Shown one piece after another: positions 42,456 to 54,283 of a stretch of 57,114 nt of DNA. The translations under genes and the position numbers were made by a program. Location of the stretch: positions 1 through 57,114 of the forward strand of contig JADLHO010000190.1 of NCBI GenBank assembly GCA_020848735.1. The letters are read 5' to 3'. The notes under the pieces were generated by a model. That model was given only the letters and a program-made list of their open reading frames with translations. It did no database searches and was not told the origin of the DNA. Each line of letters opens with the position of its first letter. Within the stretch, counting starts at the first letter, position 1. Source of the stretch: Planctomycetota bacterium (GTDB lineage Bacteria > Planctomycetota > UBA1135 > UBA2386).

Positions 42456-42670
42456 GTGACCGAACTCGATCTCGCTGTGAGTCCGTCAGCGTCTTTCGGC
42501 GCCTTGTAGACCGCGACTTGTGCCCGCCTCCGGTGTCGACCCGAATCCGAGACGGTGGGCCGATCCCAACGGCATGCCGCAGCGCGATTCCCGGCGCTTC
42601 ACCCGCCGCGGCCGTTCGGTCGATGGCGTCTGCGACGCATGCGAACGCGTACCACGGAAGGCTCTCAGCG

Positions 42671-43222
42671 ATGACCGAACAGGCGCGGGAACGGCGCAGG
42701 ATCCTGATCGTCAATCGACCGGTGCAGAAGCGCATCGTCGCCGCGGTCGTCCTCGCGCCCACGGCGGCGCTCGCGTTGACGACGGCGGTGGTCGCCTACT
42801 ACTGCCAGCGCCTCGTGGAGGAGGCGACGCTCGTCGACGTCGCGTTGCCGAGCCTCTCGCCGCTGCTCTGGTCGGTCCTCGGCTTCTGCGTCGTCTGCTC
42901 CCTCGTGATCGTGATCCGCGGCCTGCGCTTCTCGCACCACGTCGCGGGCCCGGCCTATCGGCTCTGCAAGTCGCTCGAACGGATCCGGGCCGGCGACACC
43001 GCGTTCCGCGTGAAGCTCCGCGACGGCGACTACCTCGGGGAGATCGCCGACGAGATGAACCGCCTGCTCGAGAGCATGCGGGCGGCCACCCGGACAGCGA
43101 CGAGCCCGAGCGTGGGGGATGCAGCGAACGCGAACCGGACGCCGGAACCGCCGCGCGAGGACGCGCGCACCGAACCGGCCATGGCCACCGCGGGCGCGCG
43201 CGGAGAGCCGGGCTTTTCCTGA
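42671..43222 (+). CDS. HAMP-domain membrane protein without output domain
   Basis: A 183-residue protein with two transmembrane helices (about 23-43 and 65-84), a short 20-residue exterior loop and then a HAMP domain (HHVAGPAYRLCKSLERIRAG, VKLRDGDYLGEIADEMNRLLESM). The HxAGPxYRL motif is common in small HAMP proteins of deltaproteobacteria and others. No kinase, cyclase or chemoreceptor domain follows, only a disordered polar tail. It may pass signals to a separate partner. The start at 42671 is set by the hydrophobic layout. It is divergent from the FlhG-like gene, 215 bases apart. Confidence 0.83.
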   Translation: MTEQARERRRILIVNRPVQKRIVAAVVLAPTAALALTTAVVAYYCQRLVEEATLVDVALPSLSPLLWSVLGFCVVCSLVIVIRGLRFSHHVAGPAYRLCKSLERIRAGDTAFRVKLRDGDYLGEIADEMNRLLESMRAATRTATSPSVGDAANANRTPEPPREDARTEPAMATAGARGEPGFS

Positions 43223-43252
43223 GCGGCCCCTTCCATTCGCTGGCGACGTGGC

Positions 43253-43258
43253 TAGCAT
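43253..43258 (+). promoter_or_regulatory. Probable -10 element (TAGCAT) of tRNA-Ala
   Basis: TAGCAT ends 19 bases before the tRNA 5' end, with TTCCAT at 43231-43236 as a possible -35 (16-base spacing). This allows a short leader before the mature tRNA. The same -10 hexamer is seen before two other genes. Confidence 0.45.
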
Positions 43259-43277
43259 CCCCGGCCCGACCGACCTC

Positions 43278-43350
43278 GGGGGCGTAGCTCAGTTGGTAGA
43301 GCGCAGCGTTCGCAATGCTGAGGTCAGGGGTTCGACTCCCCTCGCCTCCA
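43278..43350 (+). tRNA. tRNA-Ala, anticodon CGC
   Basis: A 73-base cloverleaf: acceptor GGGGGCG with CGCCTCC (one G-T pair), D stem GCTC/GAGC with AGTTGGTA loop, anticodon stem CAGCG/TGCTG with loop TTCGCAA (anticodon CGC, reads GCG), five-base variable loop AGGTC, T stem AGGGG/CCCCT with TTCGACT. Discriminator A. CCA is not encoded and must be added after transcription. Confidence 0.97.
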
Positions 43351-43369
43351 TCCGCTGGTCGAGACGCCC

Positions 43370-43395
43370 GGGGCGGCGCTGAAAGGCGCCGCCCC
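43370..43395 (+). terminator. Terminator-like hairpin after tRNA-Ala
   Basis: GGGGCGGCGC and GCGCCGCCCC form a perfect 10-bp stem around TGAAAG, 20 bases after the tRNA. A weak T run (ATTTCC) follows. Probably ends the tRNA transcript. Confidence 0.65.
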
Positions 43396-43505
43396 GCGTC
43401 ATTTCCGCCTCGGCGTGTGCGTCATCCGGCGCGCGAGCCTCGAGGCGGTCCTCGCGCGCCGCAAGCTCGATCCCATCGCGGTCAGACCACGCGCTGAAGT
43501 TCTGC

Positions 43506-43534
43506 ATCCGTCCATGCGGATTTAGAGATAGAAT
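43506..43534 (+). promoter_or_regulatory. Promoter and possible operator of the ArsR-methyltransferase gene
   Basis: TAGAAT (43529-43534) is an apparent -10, 11 bases before the GTG start. Just upstream, ATCCG and CGGAT (43506-43510, 43517-43521) form an inverted repeat with a six-base spacer, placed where a repressor would block polymerase. ArsR-type regulators bind such palindromes, so autoregulation of the regulator-metH operon is likely. The transcript would have almost no leader. Confidence 0.4.
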
Positions 43535-43545
43535 CCCGCGCCCTC

Positions 43546-44522
43546 GTGACCGTCGAAGCCCTTCACCGCGTCCTGCGCACGCTCGGGGACCCGACCCGAC
43601 TCCGCATCCTCGCGCTCCTCGCCGAGGAGGAGCTCGCGGTCCTGGATCTGGTGCGGGTGCTCGAGCTGCCGCAGTCGACCGTCTCCCGGCACCTCGCCGT
43701 GCTCCGTGAGGCGGGCGTGCTCCGCGAGCGGCGCGAGGGCACCTACAGCTACTCGCGCTTCGAGCCACGCGCCGACGGCCCGTGGACCCAGGCCTGGGAA
43801 CTCGCGCGGGCCGCGCTCGCCGACGACCCGCTGGCCGCACGCGACTCCCAGCAGCTCGAGCGCCTGCTCGAGGAGCGCGCGCTGAAGAGCCGCGCGTGGT
43901 TCGACGAACTCGGTCCGGGCTGGGATCGACTGCGCAGCGTGTTCCACGACGACGTGCAGCGCGCGCGCGCGATCGGGAAGCTCGTGCCGCGAGGCATGCG
44001 CGTGGCCGACATCGGCACCGGCACGGGGATCCTCGCGCTCGAACTCGCGCGCGCGGGTGTGCACGTGATCGCGGTCGACTCCTCGCCCCGGATGCTCGCG
44101 ACGGCGAAGGACAAGCTGGGTGCGCTCGCGATGCATGACGTCGAGCTGCGCCACGGGGATGCGACCGCGCTCCCGCTGGCCGACGCCGAGGTCGATGCGG
44201 CGCTCGCCCACATGGTCCTCCACTACGTCGCTTCGCCCGGCGAGGCCGTTTGCGAGATGGCGCGCGTCGTCCGACCCGGGGGGCGCGTGGTGATCGTCGA
44301 CTTCGTCGCCGACGACGACGAGCGCCGACCCGACCGATCCTGGATGCGCAGCGAGCTGGGCGTGCTCTGGGAGGGCTTCTCACCCGAGCGCATCACGCGC
44401 TGGCTCCGCGCGGCGGGACTCGACGACGTCGCCGTCGAGATCCACGAACCCGAAGCCGCGGCTCACGACCTGCCCGCGACCTTCATCGCTTCCGCTCACC
44501 GTCCGAAGAACACGGCAACCGC

Positions 44523-44526
<4 letters not shown>
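43546..44526 (+). CDS. ArsR-family regulator fused to SAM-dependent methyltransferase domain
   Basis: A 326-residue fusion. Residues 1-85 are an ArsR winged helix-turn-helix ([45 protein letters not shown]). Residues about 120-310 are a class I methyltransferase with motif [17 protein letters not shown] (D155), [11 protein letters not shown] and the [25 protein letters not shown] block. No metal-binding Cys pair is seen in the ArsR part. ArsR-methyltransferase fusions next to methionine-cycle genes are known, and some related regulators sense S-adenosylhomocysteine. The stop overlaps the metH start (ATGA), so it most likely regulates methionine synthesis by sensing SAM or SAH in the second domain. 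Confidence 0.88.
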
Positions 44527-48227
<3,701 letters not shown>

Positions 48228-48249
48228 TCGACGACGCCGTCCAACGCGC

Positions 48250-49671
48250 TCAGGTGCGCACGGCGTCGCGGATCTCGTCGAGGATCCGCTCGATGCCGGC
48301 CTCGCCGAGATCGGGGTTCACGCAGACGAGACGCAACGCGCGGCGCTCGCCGACCTGACCGTGTCCGATCGAGAGTCGCCCGGAGCGATAGAGGCGGTCG
48401 CAGACGGCCGCGCTGTCGACCCCGCGCACGCAGAAGCAGACGTTCACGGCGGCCGGCGGCTCGAGGAGTTCGAAGCCGGGGTCGGCCGCGACGCGCTCCG
48501 CGGCGAAGCGGGCCAGCGCCATCTGCCGTTCGATACGTGCGTCCCAGCCGGCATCGCCGAGGTGCTTCCACGCCGCCCAGAGCTTGAGGGCATCGTTGCG
48601 GCGCCCGCATTGGAGCGAGCGGTGGCCCGGGTCGTACTCGGCGGCGTGGGTCTGGAAGAGGTAGTCGGCGGCCTGGTCGAGACTCGCGGCCAATGCGCCC
48701 CGGTGACGCACGAGCAGCAGCGAGGATTGCAGGGGCACGCCCATCAGCTTGTGCGGGTTCCACGAGACCGAGTCGGCCAGGTCGATGCCGTCGACGCGGT
48801 GGGCGTGGGCCCGGCTCTGCACGAACGAGGCGCCCAACGCGCCGTCGACGTGAAGCCAGGCGCCATGCTTCCTCGCGAGGGCTGAGAGCTCGCGGAGCGG
48901 GTCGAAGGCCGCGCGCACGGTGGTTCCCGACGTGGCGACGATGGCGAGGGGCCGCACCCCGGCCCGCACGTCGGCGAGCAGGCGATCCTGCAGGCGATCG
49001 ACACGCATGCGGCCGGCGTCGTCGACCTCGATGCGTCGGAGCGCCGTGCGCCCGAGCCCGAGGATCGCCGCGGACTTGGGAACGGAATAGTGCGACTCCG
49101 ACGACGCGTAGATGGCGACGGCACCGGTGCGCATGCCCGCGTCGCGCGCCGTGGGCAGTGCGGCGTCGCGCGCCAGCAGCAGCGCGACGAGGTTCGCGAG
49201 CGAGCCTCCGGGCGCGAAGCTGCCCTCGGCCGTGGGCATGCCGAGCTTGTTGGCCATGTGGCGTGTCAGCTCGTCCTCGACGAGCACCTGGGCCCCGGCG
49301 GCCTTGAACGTGTACATCGACACGTTGCCGACGCTCGCGAGCAGCTCGGCAGCGACGGCGACGGGCTCACGGCCGCCGAAGAGCTGATTGACGAAGCGCC
49401 AGCTCGAGCTCGATGGCGTCGCGGCGAGGATCGCATCGAGCTGCGCGAGGACCTCGTGGAGCGGGGTCGGCAGCTCACCGAGGGCGAGACCCAGGCGCGC
49501 GCGCAGCTCGCGCGGGTCGAGCGTCGCGGGATCGCATGGCTGCCCCTCGCGCGCGAGCGCGCGTTCGACCAGCGGCATGACGGCGGCGAGCACGGCGCGC
49601 AGTTCGTCACCGCGGCCGGCGAGAGGCGCGAGCGAGGCGTCGTTCGTCGCCGAGGAACCCGGTGCGCTCAT
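48250..49671 (-). CDS. Group II PLP-dependent amino acid decarboxylase
   Basis: A 473-residue fold-type I decarboxylase. Landmarks: the EDELTRHMANKLGMP segment, GSFAPGGSLANLVALLLAR (phosphate binding), H194 in SSESHYSVPKSA (stacks on PLP), HVDGALGASF with D276, and the PLP Lys K308 in SVSWNPHKLMGVPLQ. It is close to the glutamate / 2,4-diaminobutyrate / cysteine-sulfinate / aromatic amino acid decarboxylase group, and the substrate is not clear. It would make an amine and CO2. The start at 49671 overlaps the stop of the DoxX gene (ATGA). It is the third gene of an operon with a DedA/ATP-grasp fusion. Confidence 0.88.
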   Translation of the reverse strand: MSAPGSSATNDASLAPLAGRGDELRAVLAAVMPLVERALAREGQPCDPATLDPRELRARLGLALGELPTPLHEVLAQLDAILAATPSSSSWRFVNQLFGGREPVAVAAELLASVGNVSMYTFKAAGAQVLVEDELTRHMANKLGMPTAEGSFAPGGSLANLVALLLARDAALPTARDAGMRTGAVAIYASSESHYSVPKSAAILGLGRTALRRIEVDDAGRMRVDRLQDRLLADVRAGVRPLAIVATSGTTVRAAFDPLRELSALARKHGAWLHVDGALGASFVQSRAHAHRVDGIDLADSVSWNPHKLMGVPLQSSLLLVRHRGALAASLDQAADYLFQTHAAEYDPGHRSLQCGRRNDALKLWAAWKHLGDAGWDARIERQMALARFAAERVAADPGFELLEPPAAVNVCFCVRGVDSAAVCDRLYRSGRLSIGHGQVGERRALRLVCVNPDLGEAGIERILDEIRDAVRT

Positions 49672-50099
49672 GCGCGCTCCCGGCGGCGCGATGCGATCCA
49701 CGACCTCGCCTGCTCGCGCCACCACCACAGTCCCTCGCGATGCACGGCGAGCACGAATCCCGCGCCGAGGAACACGAGGAGCGCCAGCGCGAAGAGCAGC
49801 CCGCCGTCGCCCTCGACCTCGATCCCGAGCACGAACAGATGGGAGAAGATCGCCCCGGTGATCACGCCCGTGGCCGAGAACGCGCCGAGCGCCACGAACT
49901 GCGTGGGCCTCAGCAGGAGGAGCACGGCCGCGAACAGCTCCGCGATTCCCGTCGCGTAGCGCCCCCAGGGCTCCATGCCCATGCGCGAGAAGATCGCGAC
50001 CGACTCGGGCGCGCCGGTGAACTTGAAGTACAGGGTCTGCAGGAGGATGCCCGCGACCAGCAGGCGGACGACGAGGGTGAGGCGGTGGAGTCGGGTCAT
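49668..50099 (-). CDS. DoxX-family membrane protein
   Basis: A 143-residue protein with four transmembrane helices. The first holds LVVRLLVAGILLQTLYFKFTGAPESV, where the KFTGA..SV pattern is typical of DoxX-like proteins, followed by GIAELFAAVLLLL and AFSATGVITGAIFSHLFVLG. The last helix is followed by a basic Trp-rich tail (REGLWWWREQARSW). DoxX proteins are poorly understood and are sometimes linked to redox stress. It lies 28 bases after the DedA/ATP-grasp gene and overlaps the decarboxylase start. Confidence 0.85.
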   Translation of the reverse strand: MTRLHRLTLVVRLLVAGILLQTLYFKFTGAPESVAIFSRMGMEPWGRYATGIAELFAAVLLLLRPTQFVALGAFSATGVITGAIFSHLFVLGIEVEGDGGLLFALALLVFLGAGFVLAVHREGLWWWREQARSWIASRRRERA

Positions 50100-50127
50100 G
50101 GCGCTCGAGGAACGGATCGGCGCGGCC

Positions 50128-51807
50128 TTACGAACGAGGCGCCGTGGCGGTCCCGACTTCTGCGATCGCCGCCGCCGCGGGTGCCTCGAAGCGCGCCCGC
50201 CGCCGCAGATCCAGGAGGAGCCTGAGAACGGCGCGCAACGAGGCGGAGCGATGCCCGCGCGCGATGTTCGAGGCACCGGTCGCGCAGGCCGCACGCCAAT
50301 GCGAGCAGAGGTCGACGAGTCCCCGGATCCACGCATAGCCCGGCTGGTAGACGTGCGCCGGTTCGCCGGTGACGCCGTTGAACTCGAGCACCGCGATGGA
50401 CTCCCCACGGGAGAACGCCTCGTCGGACGGAGCCCGCACGTCGAAGCGACCGAAATCGAGGCCTGCGGTGTCGCGCAGCCATTCGTCGAACGCGCCGACG
50501 AGGGCCGCGGTGCGGAGCCCTCGCGCGTCGAGGAAGGTCGCGCCGCGGCAATGCGTGCCGAGCTCGCCGAGGGTGACGCGCTCGCCGGCGGCCGGCACGT
50601 CGTCGAGTCGAGCGGATTGTCGCGCCAGGTGGAACGCCGCCATCGGCGCGGTCCGTGCGTCCGCGAGGATGAGGTCGTGGAGCGAATGGACCCCGTCGCC
50701 GGTCAACGCCGGTGGCACCTTGCGGGCGATCGAGCGGATCTCACTTCCACCGCCCGGCAGGCGCCGCCACACGACGCCGTATTCCTCGCCGCCGATCCAT
50801 CGCTGCACGATGCCATCGAAGGGGCAGGACTCGAGCCAGCGGCGAGCGTGATCCACATCACGGACGACGGCGACCCCTTGTCCTCGCTCGCCCGAGTCCG
50901 GCTTCAGCACCACGGGGCCGCGCTCCAACCAGCGCTCGACCACGCCGACCCGATCGGCGAGAGGCGTTTCGCGCCGGAGCCGTGCGTACGGGGCGACCCC
51001 GATACCACGGCTGTGACCTGCGGAGAGCTGGTCGAGGATCTCGCCCTTCGACTCGAGTGCGAGACCGCCCAGCGGGATTCCCGGATTGCAGGCCGTGAAC
51101 GCGAGCCACGTGCGGCGTCGCAGTGCCTCGACCAGCAGTACGATCGCGACGGGCGCATAGACCGGCGTCCGCGGCCAGTACTCCCAGCGCAGCAGCCGCG
51201 TGAGGCGGGCTCGCAGGTGGCGCCTGCCACGCCAGGTGAAGAGCAGAGGCACGACCCGAGCGGCGAGCCATCCGCAGACCAGGGCGATGGGGAGAGCGAG
51301 CCATGCGAGCCGGGCGTAATCCTCGAGGAGTGAGCCCGCGGCCGCCCCCGCTCCTGCGGCCGCGCCGACGATGGCCGGGGTCCAGACCACGGCCGCAGCC
51401 GCGAGCACCATTCCGAAACGGAACGCCGGATAGCGGATGGCTCCTGCCGCCAGATAGAGGGGCAGGCGAGTGCCCGGCAGGAAGCGCGAGGTGAACAGGA
51501 GCCTTGCACCGTGATCACGGAACGCGCCTTCGAGTCGGCCGCCGCCGAGCGGGGGCAGGCGCTTGCGCAGCCATGGCGAGCGCAGCGTCCCGAACGCGCA
51601 GGCGCGTCCCAGCGCATAGAGACCGAGATCGGAGACGAAGATCCCGAGCGCACACGCCGTGCTCGCGGTCCAGAAGCCGAGCTTCCCTTCGGTGACGAGC
51701 GCCCCGGCCGCCAGGCACGTGAGGTCTTCGCTGGCGAAAGTCCCGAGGAACAGGGCCCACGGCAGCCAGACCCCGGCTGCCGCGGTGGAGATGGAAAGGG
51801 CTCGCAT
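50128..51807 (-). CDS. Fusion of DedA/VTT membrane domain and ATP-grasp ligase domain
   Basis: A 559-residue fusion. Residues 1-200 are a DedA/VTT-type membrane domain: LFLGTFASEDLTCLAAGAL, GIFVSDLGLYALGR and the RFLPGTRLPLYLAAG re-entrant motif, a family linked to lipid carrier and phospholipid flipping. After one or two further helices, residues about 240-530 form a cytoplasmic ATP-grasp domain. Its features are NPGIPLGGLALESKGEIL, VVLKPDSGERGQGVAVV (nucleotide Lys), EEYGVVWRR and the metal-binding VLEFNGVTGEP. ATP-grasp enzymes join a carboxylate to an amine or similar group. The substrate is unknown. The operon with a PLP decarboxylase and the divergent ornithine-lipid genes point to modification of a membrane aminolipid or wall precursor, by inference. 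Confidence 0.85.
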   Translation of the reverse strand: MRALSISTAAAGVWLPWALFLGTFASEDLTCLAAGALVTEGKLGFWTASTACALGIFVSDLGLYALGRACAFGTLRSPWLRKRLPPLGGGRLEGAFRDHGARLLFTSRFLPGTRLPLYLAAGAIRYPAFRFGMVLAAAAVVWTPAIVGAAAGAGAAAGSLLEDYARLAWLALPIALVCGWLAARVVPLLFTWRGRRHLRARLTRLLRWEYWPRTPVYAPVAIVLLVEALRRRTWLAFTACNPGIPLGGLALESKGEILDQLSAGHSRGIGVAPYARLRRETPLADRVGVVERWLERGPVVLKPDSGERGQGVAVVRDVDHARRWLESCPFDGIVQRWIGGEEYGVVWRRLPGGGSEIRSIARKVPPALTGDGVHSLHDLILADARTAPMAAFHLARQSARLDDVPAAGERVTLGELGTHCRGATFLDARGLRTAALVGAFDEWLRDTAGLDFGRFDVRAPSDEAFSRGESIAVLEFNGVTGEPAHVYQPGYAWIRGLVDLCSHWRAACATGASNIARGHRSASLRAVLRLLLDLRRRARFEAPAAAAIAEVGTATAPRS

Positions 51808-51942
51808 GACGAACTCTGGCCGCGCCTTTACGAACCGCTCGCGGAGCCCGGTAAGAAAATCCGCGATCAATGCGTGCCCGGCATCGGCCCGTTCGCCGTG
51901 GTCCCGCAGCTCCTCACCGGAACGAACCCAGGAGGGCCTCGT

Positions 51943-52737
51943 ATGGACGCCTCGCTTGCCGTGCCCACCCTCTCCCGCTCCGCTTCGTCCACGCCGATGA
52001 GAGTCGTCGCGGGCGACTACGAGGTCCGGCTCGCCGCGACCGAGGAGCAGGTGCGGGCGGCGCAGGAGCTGCGCTACGCCGTGTTCTGCGCCGAACTCGG
52101 CGAAGGGCTCGCGGGCGCCCATCGGATCGGTCGCGACGAGGATCGCTTCGATGCCCAGTTCGATCACCTCCTCCTCGTCGACCGCGAGTCGGAGAGCGTG
52201 GTCGGGACCTATCGCATCCAGACCGCCGCGATGGCCCACTCCGGAGCCGGCTTCTACTGCGATGGGGAGTTCGTGCTCGGAGACCTGCCGTCGTCGATCC
52301 TCGCCGACGCGGTCGAACTCGGGCGCGCCTGCATCGCGAAGCACCATCGCCGCGGCATCGCGCTCCTCGCCCTCTGGCGGGGGCTCGCGGCGTATCTGCA
52401 GCACCGGCAGAAGCGTTATCTGTTCGGCTGCTGTTCATTGACGGGGACGGACGCCCGGACGGCGGTCGTGGCTGCGCGATGGCTGCGGGACCAGGGGCAC
52501 GAAGATCCGACCCTCCGCGCCCGCGTGCGCCCAGGGTTCGATTTGCCGGCCGACGAGCCGAGCGTCGCCGAGCTGGGCGCATTCCGCCTGCCGCAGTTGT
52601 TCAGCACGTATCTGCGCCACGGCGCCAAGGTTTGCGGTGGGCCCGCGCTCGACCGCGAGTTCGGCACGACCGACTTCCTCATCGTGCTCGACGTGGCCGG
52701 GCTCAGCCTCCGTCAACGCACGCTCTTCTTCGCCTGA
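51943..52737 (+). CDS. olsB: L-ornithine N-alpha-acyltransferase (OlsB-like)
   Basis: A 264-residue GNAT-fold acyltransferase of the OlsB/hemolysin-like family, which puts a 3-hydroxy fatty acid on the alpha-amine of ornithine to form lyso-ornithine lipid. Typical blocks are EVRLAATEEQVRAAQELRYAVFCAELG, DRFDAQFDHLLLVD, VVGTYRIQT, FYCDGEFVL, VELGRACI and YLFGCCSLTG. A GGAGGG ribosome-binding site lies at 51930-51935. The following gene encodes an acyltransferase of the OlsA kind, the second step of the pathway. Upstream it is divergent from the DedA/ATP-grasp operon. Confidence 0.87.
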   Translation: MDASLAVPTLSRSASSTPMRVVAGDYEVRLAATEEQVRAAQELRYAVFCAELGEGLAGAHRIGRDEDRFDAQFDHLLLVDRESESVVGTYRIQTAAMAHSGAGFYCDGEFVLGDLPSSILADAVELGRACIAKHHRRGIALLALWRGLAAYLQHRQKRYLFGCCSLTGTDARTAVVAARWLRDQGHEDPTLRARVRPGFDLPADEPSVAELGAFRLPQLFSTYLRHGAKVCGGPALDREFGTTDFLIVLDVAGLSLRQRTLFFA

Positions 52738-52752
52738 CCCCGATCCGGCACG

Positions 52753-53541
52753 ATGTCGCCTCCCATGGCGGCATTGCGGACGACCCTGCGCGTGGGCCGG
52801 TTGGCCCTCGCGACGTTGCTCTGGTTCGCCGCGTTCGTGACCTGTGCCGCCGTGTGGCCCTCGAAGAAGCGGCGTGACCGCCTGCGCGATCGCGTGCTGC
52901 ATCGCTGGTCGCGCAGCGTCCTCCGCATCCTCTGCGTGCGCGTGCAGGTGGATGGCGAGATCGGCGGTGGTGGTGGCCTCCTCGTCGCGAACCACCTCTC
53001 GTATCTCGACGTGCCCGTCTTCGCCTCGCTGCTCCCGGTCTCGATCCTCTCCAAGTCCGACGTCGCGAGCTGGCCGGTGCTCGGCTGGCTCGCCCGTGCC
53101 ATCGGCATCCAGTTCGTCGTGCGCGAGGACAAGCGTGCCCTGCCGCTCGTCGCCGCACGTCTGCACGACGAGGTGCGGCGCGGCCACGACGTGCTCTTCT
53201 TCCCCGAAGGCACGAGCAGCAGCGGCGCGTCCGTGTTGCCGTTCCGCCCCGCTCTCCTCGCGCCGGCCGCCGAAGCGCGATTACCCGTGCGCCACGCGGC
53301 CATCCGCTATGCGACACCGCCGGGCTGCCCCGCCGCGAGTCTCGCCGTCTGCTGGTGGGGAACCATGACCTTCCTGCCGCACGCGCTCGGCGTGCTGCGG
53401 TTGCCGTGGATCGAGGCCCACGTGCGCTTCGGTCGTGAACCCGTGCGCGACGACGACCGCAAACGGCTCGCGAAGGCGCTGCAGACCGGCGTCGAGCGCG
53501 ACCTCGCGGCGATGGCGGTCGTCGGCCCGACCGCGCCCTGA
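52753..53541 (+). CDS. olsA: 1-acyl-glycerophosphate-type acyltransferase (OlsA-like)
   Basis: A 262-residue PlsC-family acyltransferase. The N-terminal membrane helix (VGRLALATLLWFAAFVTCAAV) is followed by the catalytic HxxxxD in NHLSYLD (H81-D86), the SWPVLGWLARAIG and FVVRED blocks and the acceptor motif FFPEGTSSSG. Placed 15 bases after olsB, it most likely adds the second acyl chain to lyso-ornithine lipid. A phosphatidic acid role is possible. An alternative start is the ATG at 52765. The gene converges with the asparaginase-like gene. Confidence 0.87.
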   Translation: MSPPMAALRTTLRVGRLALATLLWFAAFVTCAAVWPSKKRRDRLRDRVLHRWSRSVLRILCVRVQVDGEIGGGGGLLVANHLSYLDVPVFASLLPVSILSKSDVASWPVLGWLARAIGIQFVVREDKRALPLVAARLHDEVRRGHDVLFFPEGTSSSGASVLPFRPALLAPAAEARLPVRHAAIRYATPPGCPAASLAVCWWGTMTFLPHALGVLRLPWIEAHVRFGREPVRDDDRKRLAKALQTGVERDLAAMAVVGPTAP

Positions 53542-53556
53542 GCGTCGTCCCGGCGC

Positions 53557-54093
53557 TCAGCCCTCGACGAGCTCGTGCGCCATGACGAAGGTCATGTGCG
53601 CGCGGTCCTTCACGACGCCCGGGAAGCGCAGCACGCGGTTGTGCATCGCGACATAGACCCCCGGCGACATCACCTGCACCGCGAGCAGCGCCTCGGTCAT
53701 GTTCTGGGGCGCGTCCGTGTTGCGCATCACGTAGGGGCGCATGGCCCCGGTCAGCACCACGGGCACGCGAGGTGTCCCCAGCAGCTCGACGATGCGGTCG
53801 CCCGTCACCGCGAGCCGGTCGGTGCCGTGCACCACGACCACGCCGTCGTGCGCGACGGCCATGCTGCCGACGGTCTGCGCGATGAGCGTGTGGTCGGCCG
53901 GGGTCATGTCGAGGCTGTCCTTGTTCATCAGCGGCACGCGGATCAGCTCGACCCCTTCGAGGCGCAGCGAGGCGAGGAGCACGTCCAGGTTGCTGAGCTC
54001 GTTCTGCAGCACCCCCTGCAATTCGTCGTAGGTCTTCTCGATCGTGCCGCCGGTCGAGACGAGGGCGATACGGCGTTTCTGGCGGTGGGTCAT
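53557..54093 (-). CDS. Single-domain asparaginase-like protein
   Basis: A 178-residue protein that covers only the N-terminal domain of the L-asparaginase family (full enzymes are about 330). The first catalytic Thr motif is present, STGGTIEK (T14). The second motif reads VVVHGTDRLAVTGD (usual HGTDT), and PVVLTGAMRPY is retained. The C-terminal domain, which completes the active site between subunits, is missing, with no frameshift remnants downstream. Such one-domain forms exist in other bacteria and their activity is uncertain. The start at 54093 is chosen to begin directly before the first strand (RRIALVSTGG). Confidence 0.82.
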   Translation of the reverse strand: MTHRQKRRIALVSTGGTIEKTYDELQGVLQNELSNLDVLLASLRLEGVELIRVPLMNKDSLDMTPADHTLIAQTVGSMAVAHDGVVVVHGTDRLAVTGDRIVELLGTPRVPVVLTGAMRPYVMRNTDAPQNMTEALLAVQVMSPGVYVAMHNRVLRFPGVVKDRAHMTFVMAHELVEG

Positions 54094-54232
54094 GCGGGGC
54101 GTGCCGGGAGCGTGGCCGTCCAGGCAGTCCCGGACAAGCGTGCGCTGCTGGGGTCGACCGCGCCGTCCGGCCGATACCAAACCGGTACTGCCGCGAGTTT
54201 CCAGGGTCCGTGCGACGGCCACGGGATCCGAC

Positions 54233-54238
54233 TAGCAT
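54233..54238 (+). promoter_or_regulatory. Possible -10 element (TAGCAT) of the selenoprotein-like gene
   Basis: TAGCAT lies 45 bases before the ATG at 54284, with TGCGAC at 54211-54216 as a weak -35 (16-base spacing). It shares the hexamer with the tRNA-Ala and FG-GAP promoters. Confidence 0.4.
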
Positions 54239-54283
54239 CCGCAGCCCTCGCGCGCCCCGGCTCGCGATTCCGGAGTCACTCAC

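Noticed and set aside
41505-43222. A flagellar or chemotaxis locus, suggested by the FlhG-like ATPase and the HAMP protein.
   Set aside because: No flagellar, FlhF, chemoreceptor or Che gene is near. The HAMP protein has no signalling domain.
43119-43382. An open frame running across tRNA-Ala.
   Set aside because: It overlaps the HAMP gene and the tRNA and ends after the terminator-like hairpin, with no signs of a protein family.
43396-43545. A SAM, SAH or cobalamin riboswitch upstream of the regulator-metH operon.
   Set aside because: I found no B12-box or recognisable SAM/SAH riboswitch core. The apparent -10 is 11 bases from the start codon, leaving no room for a leader.
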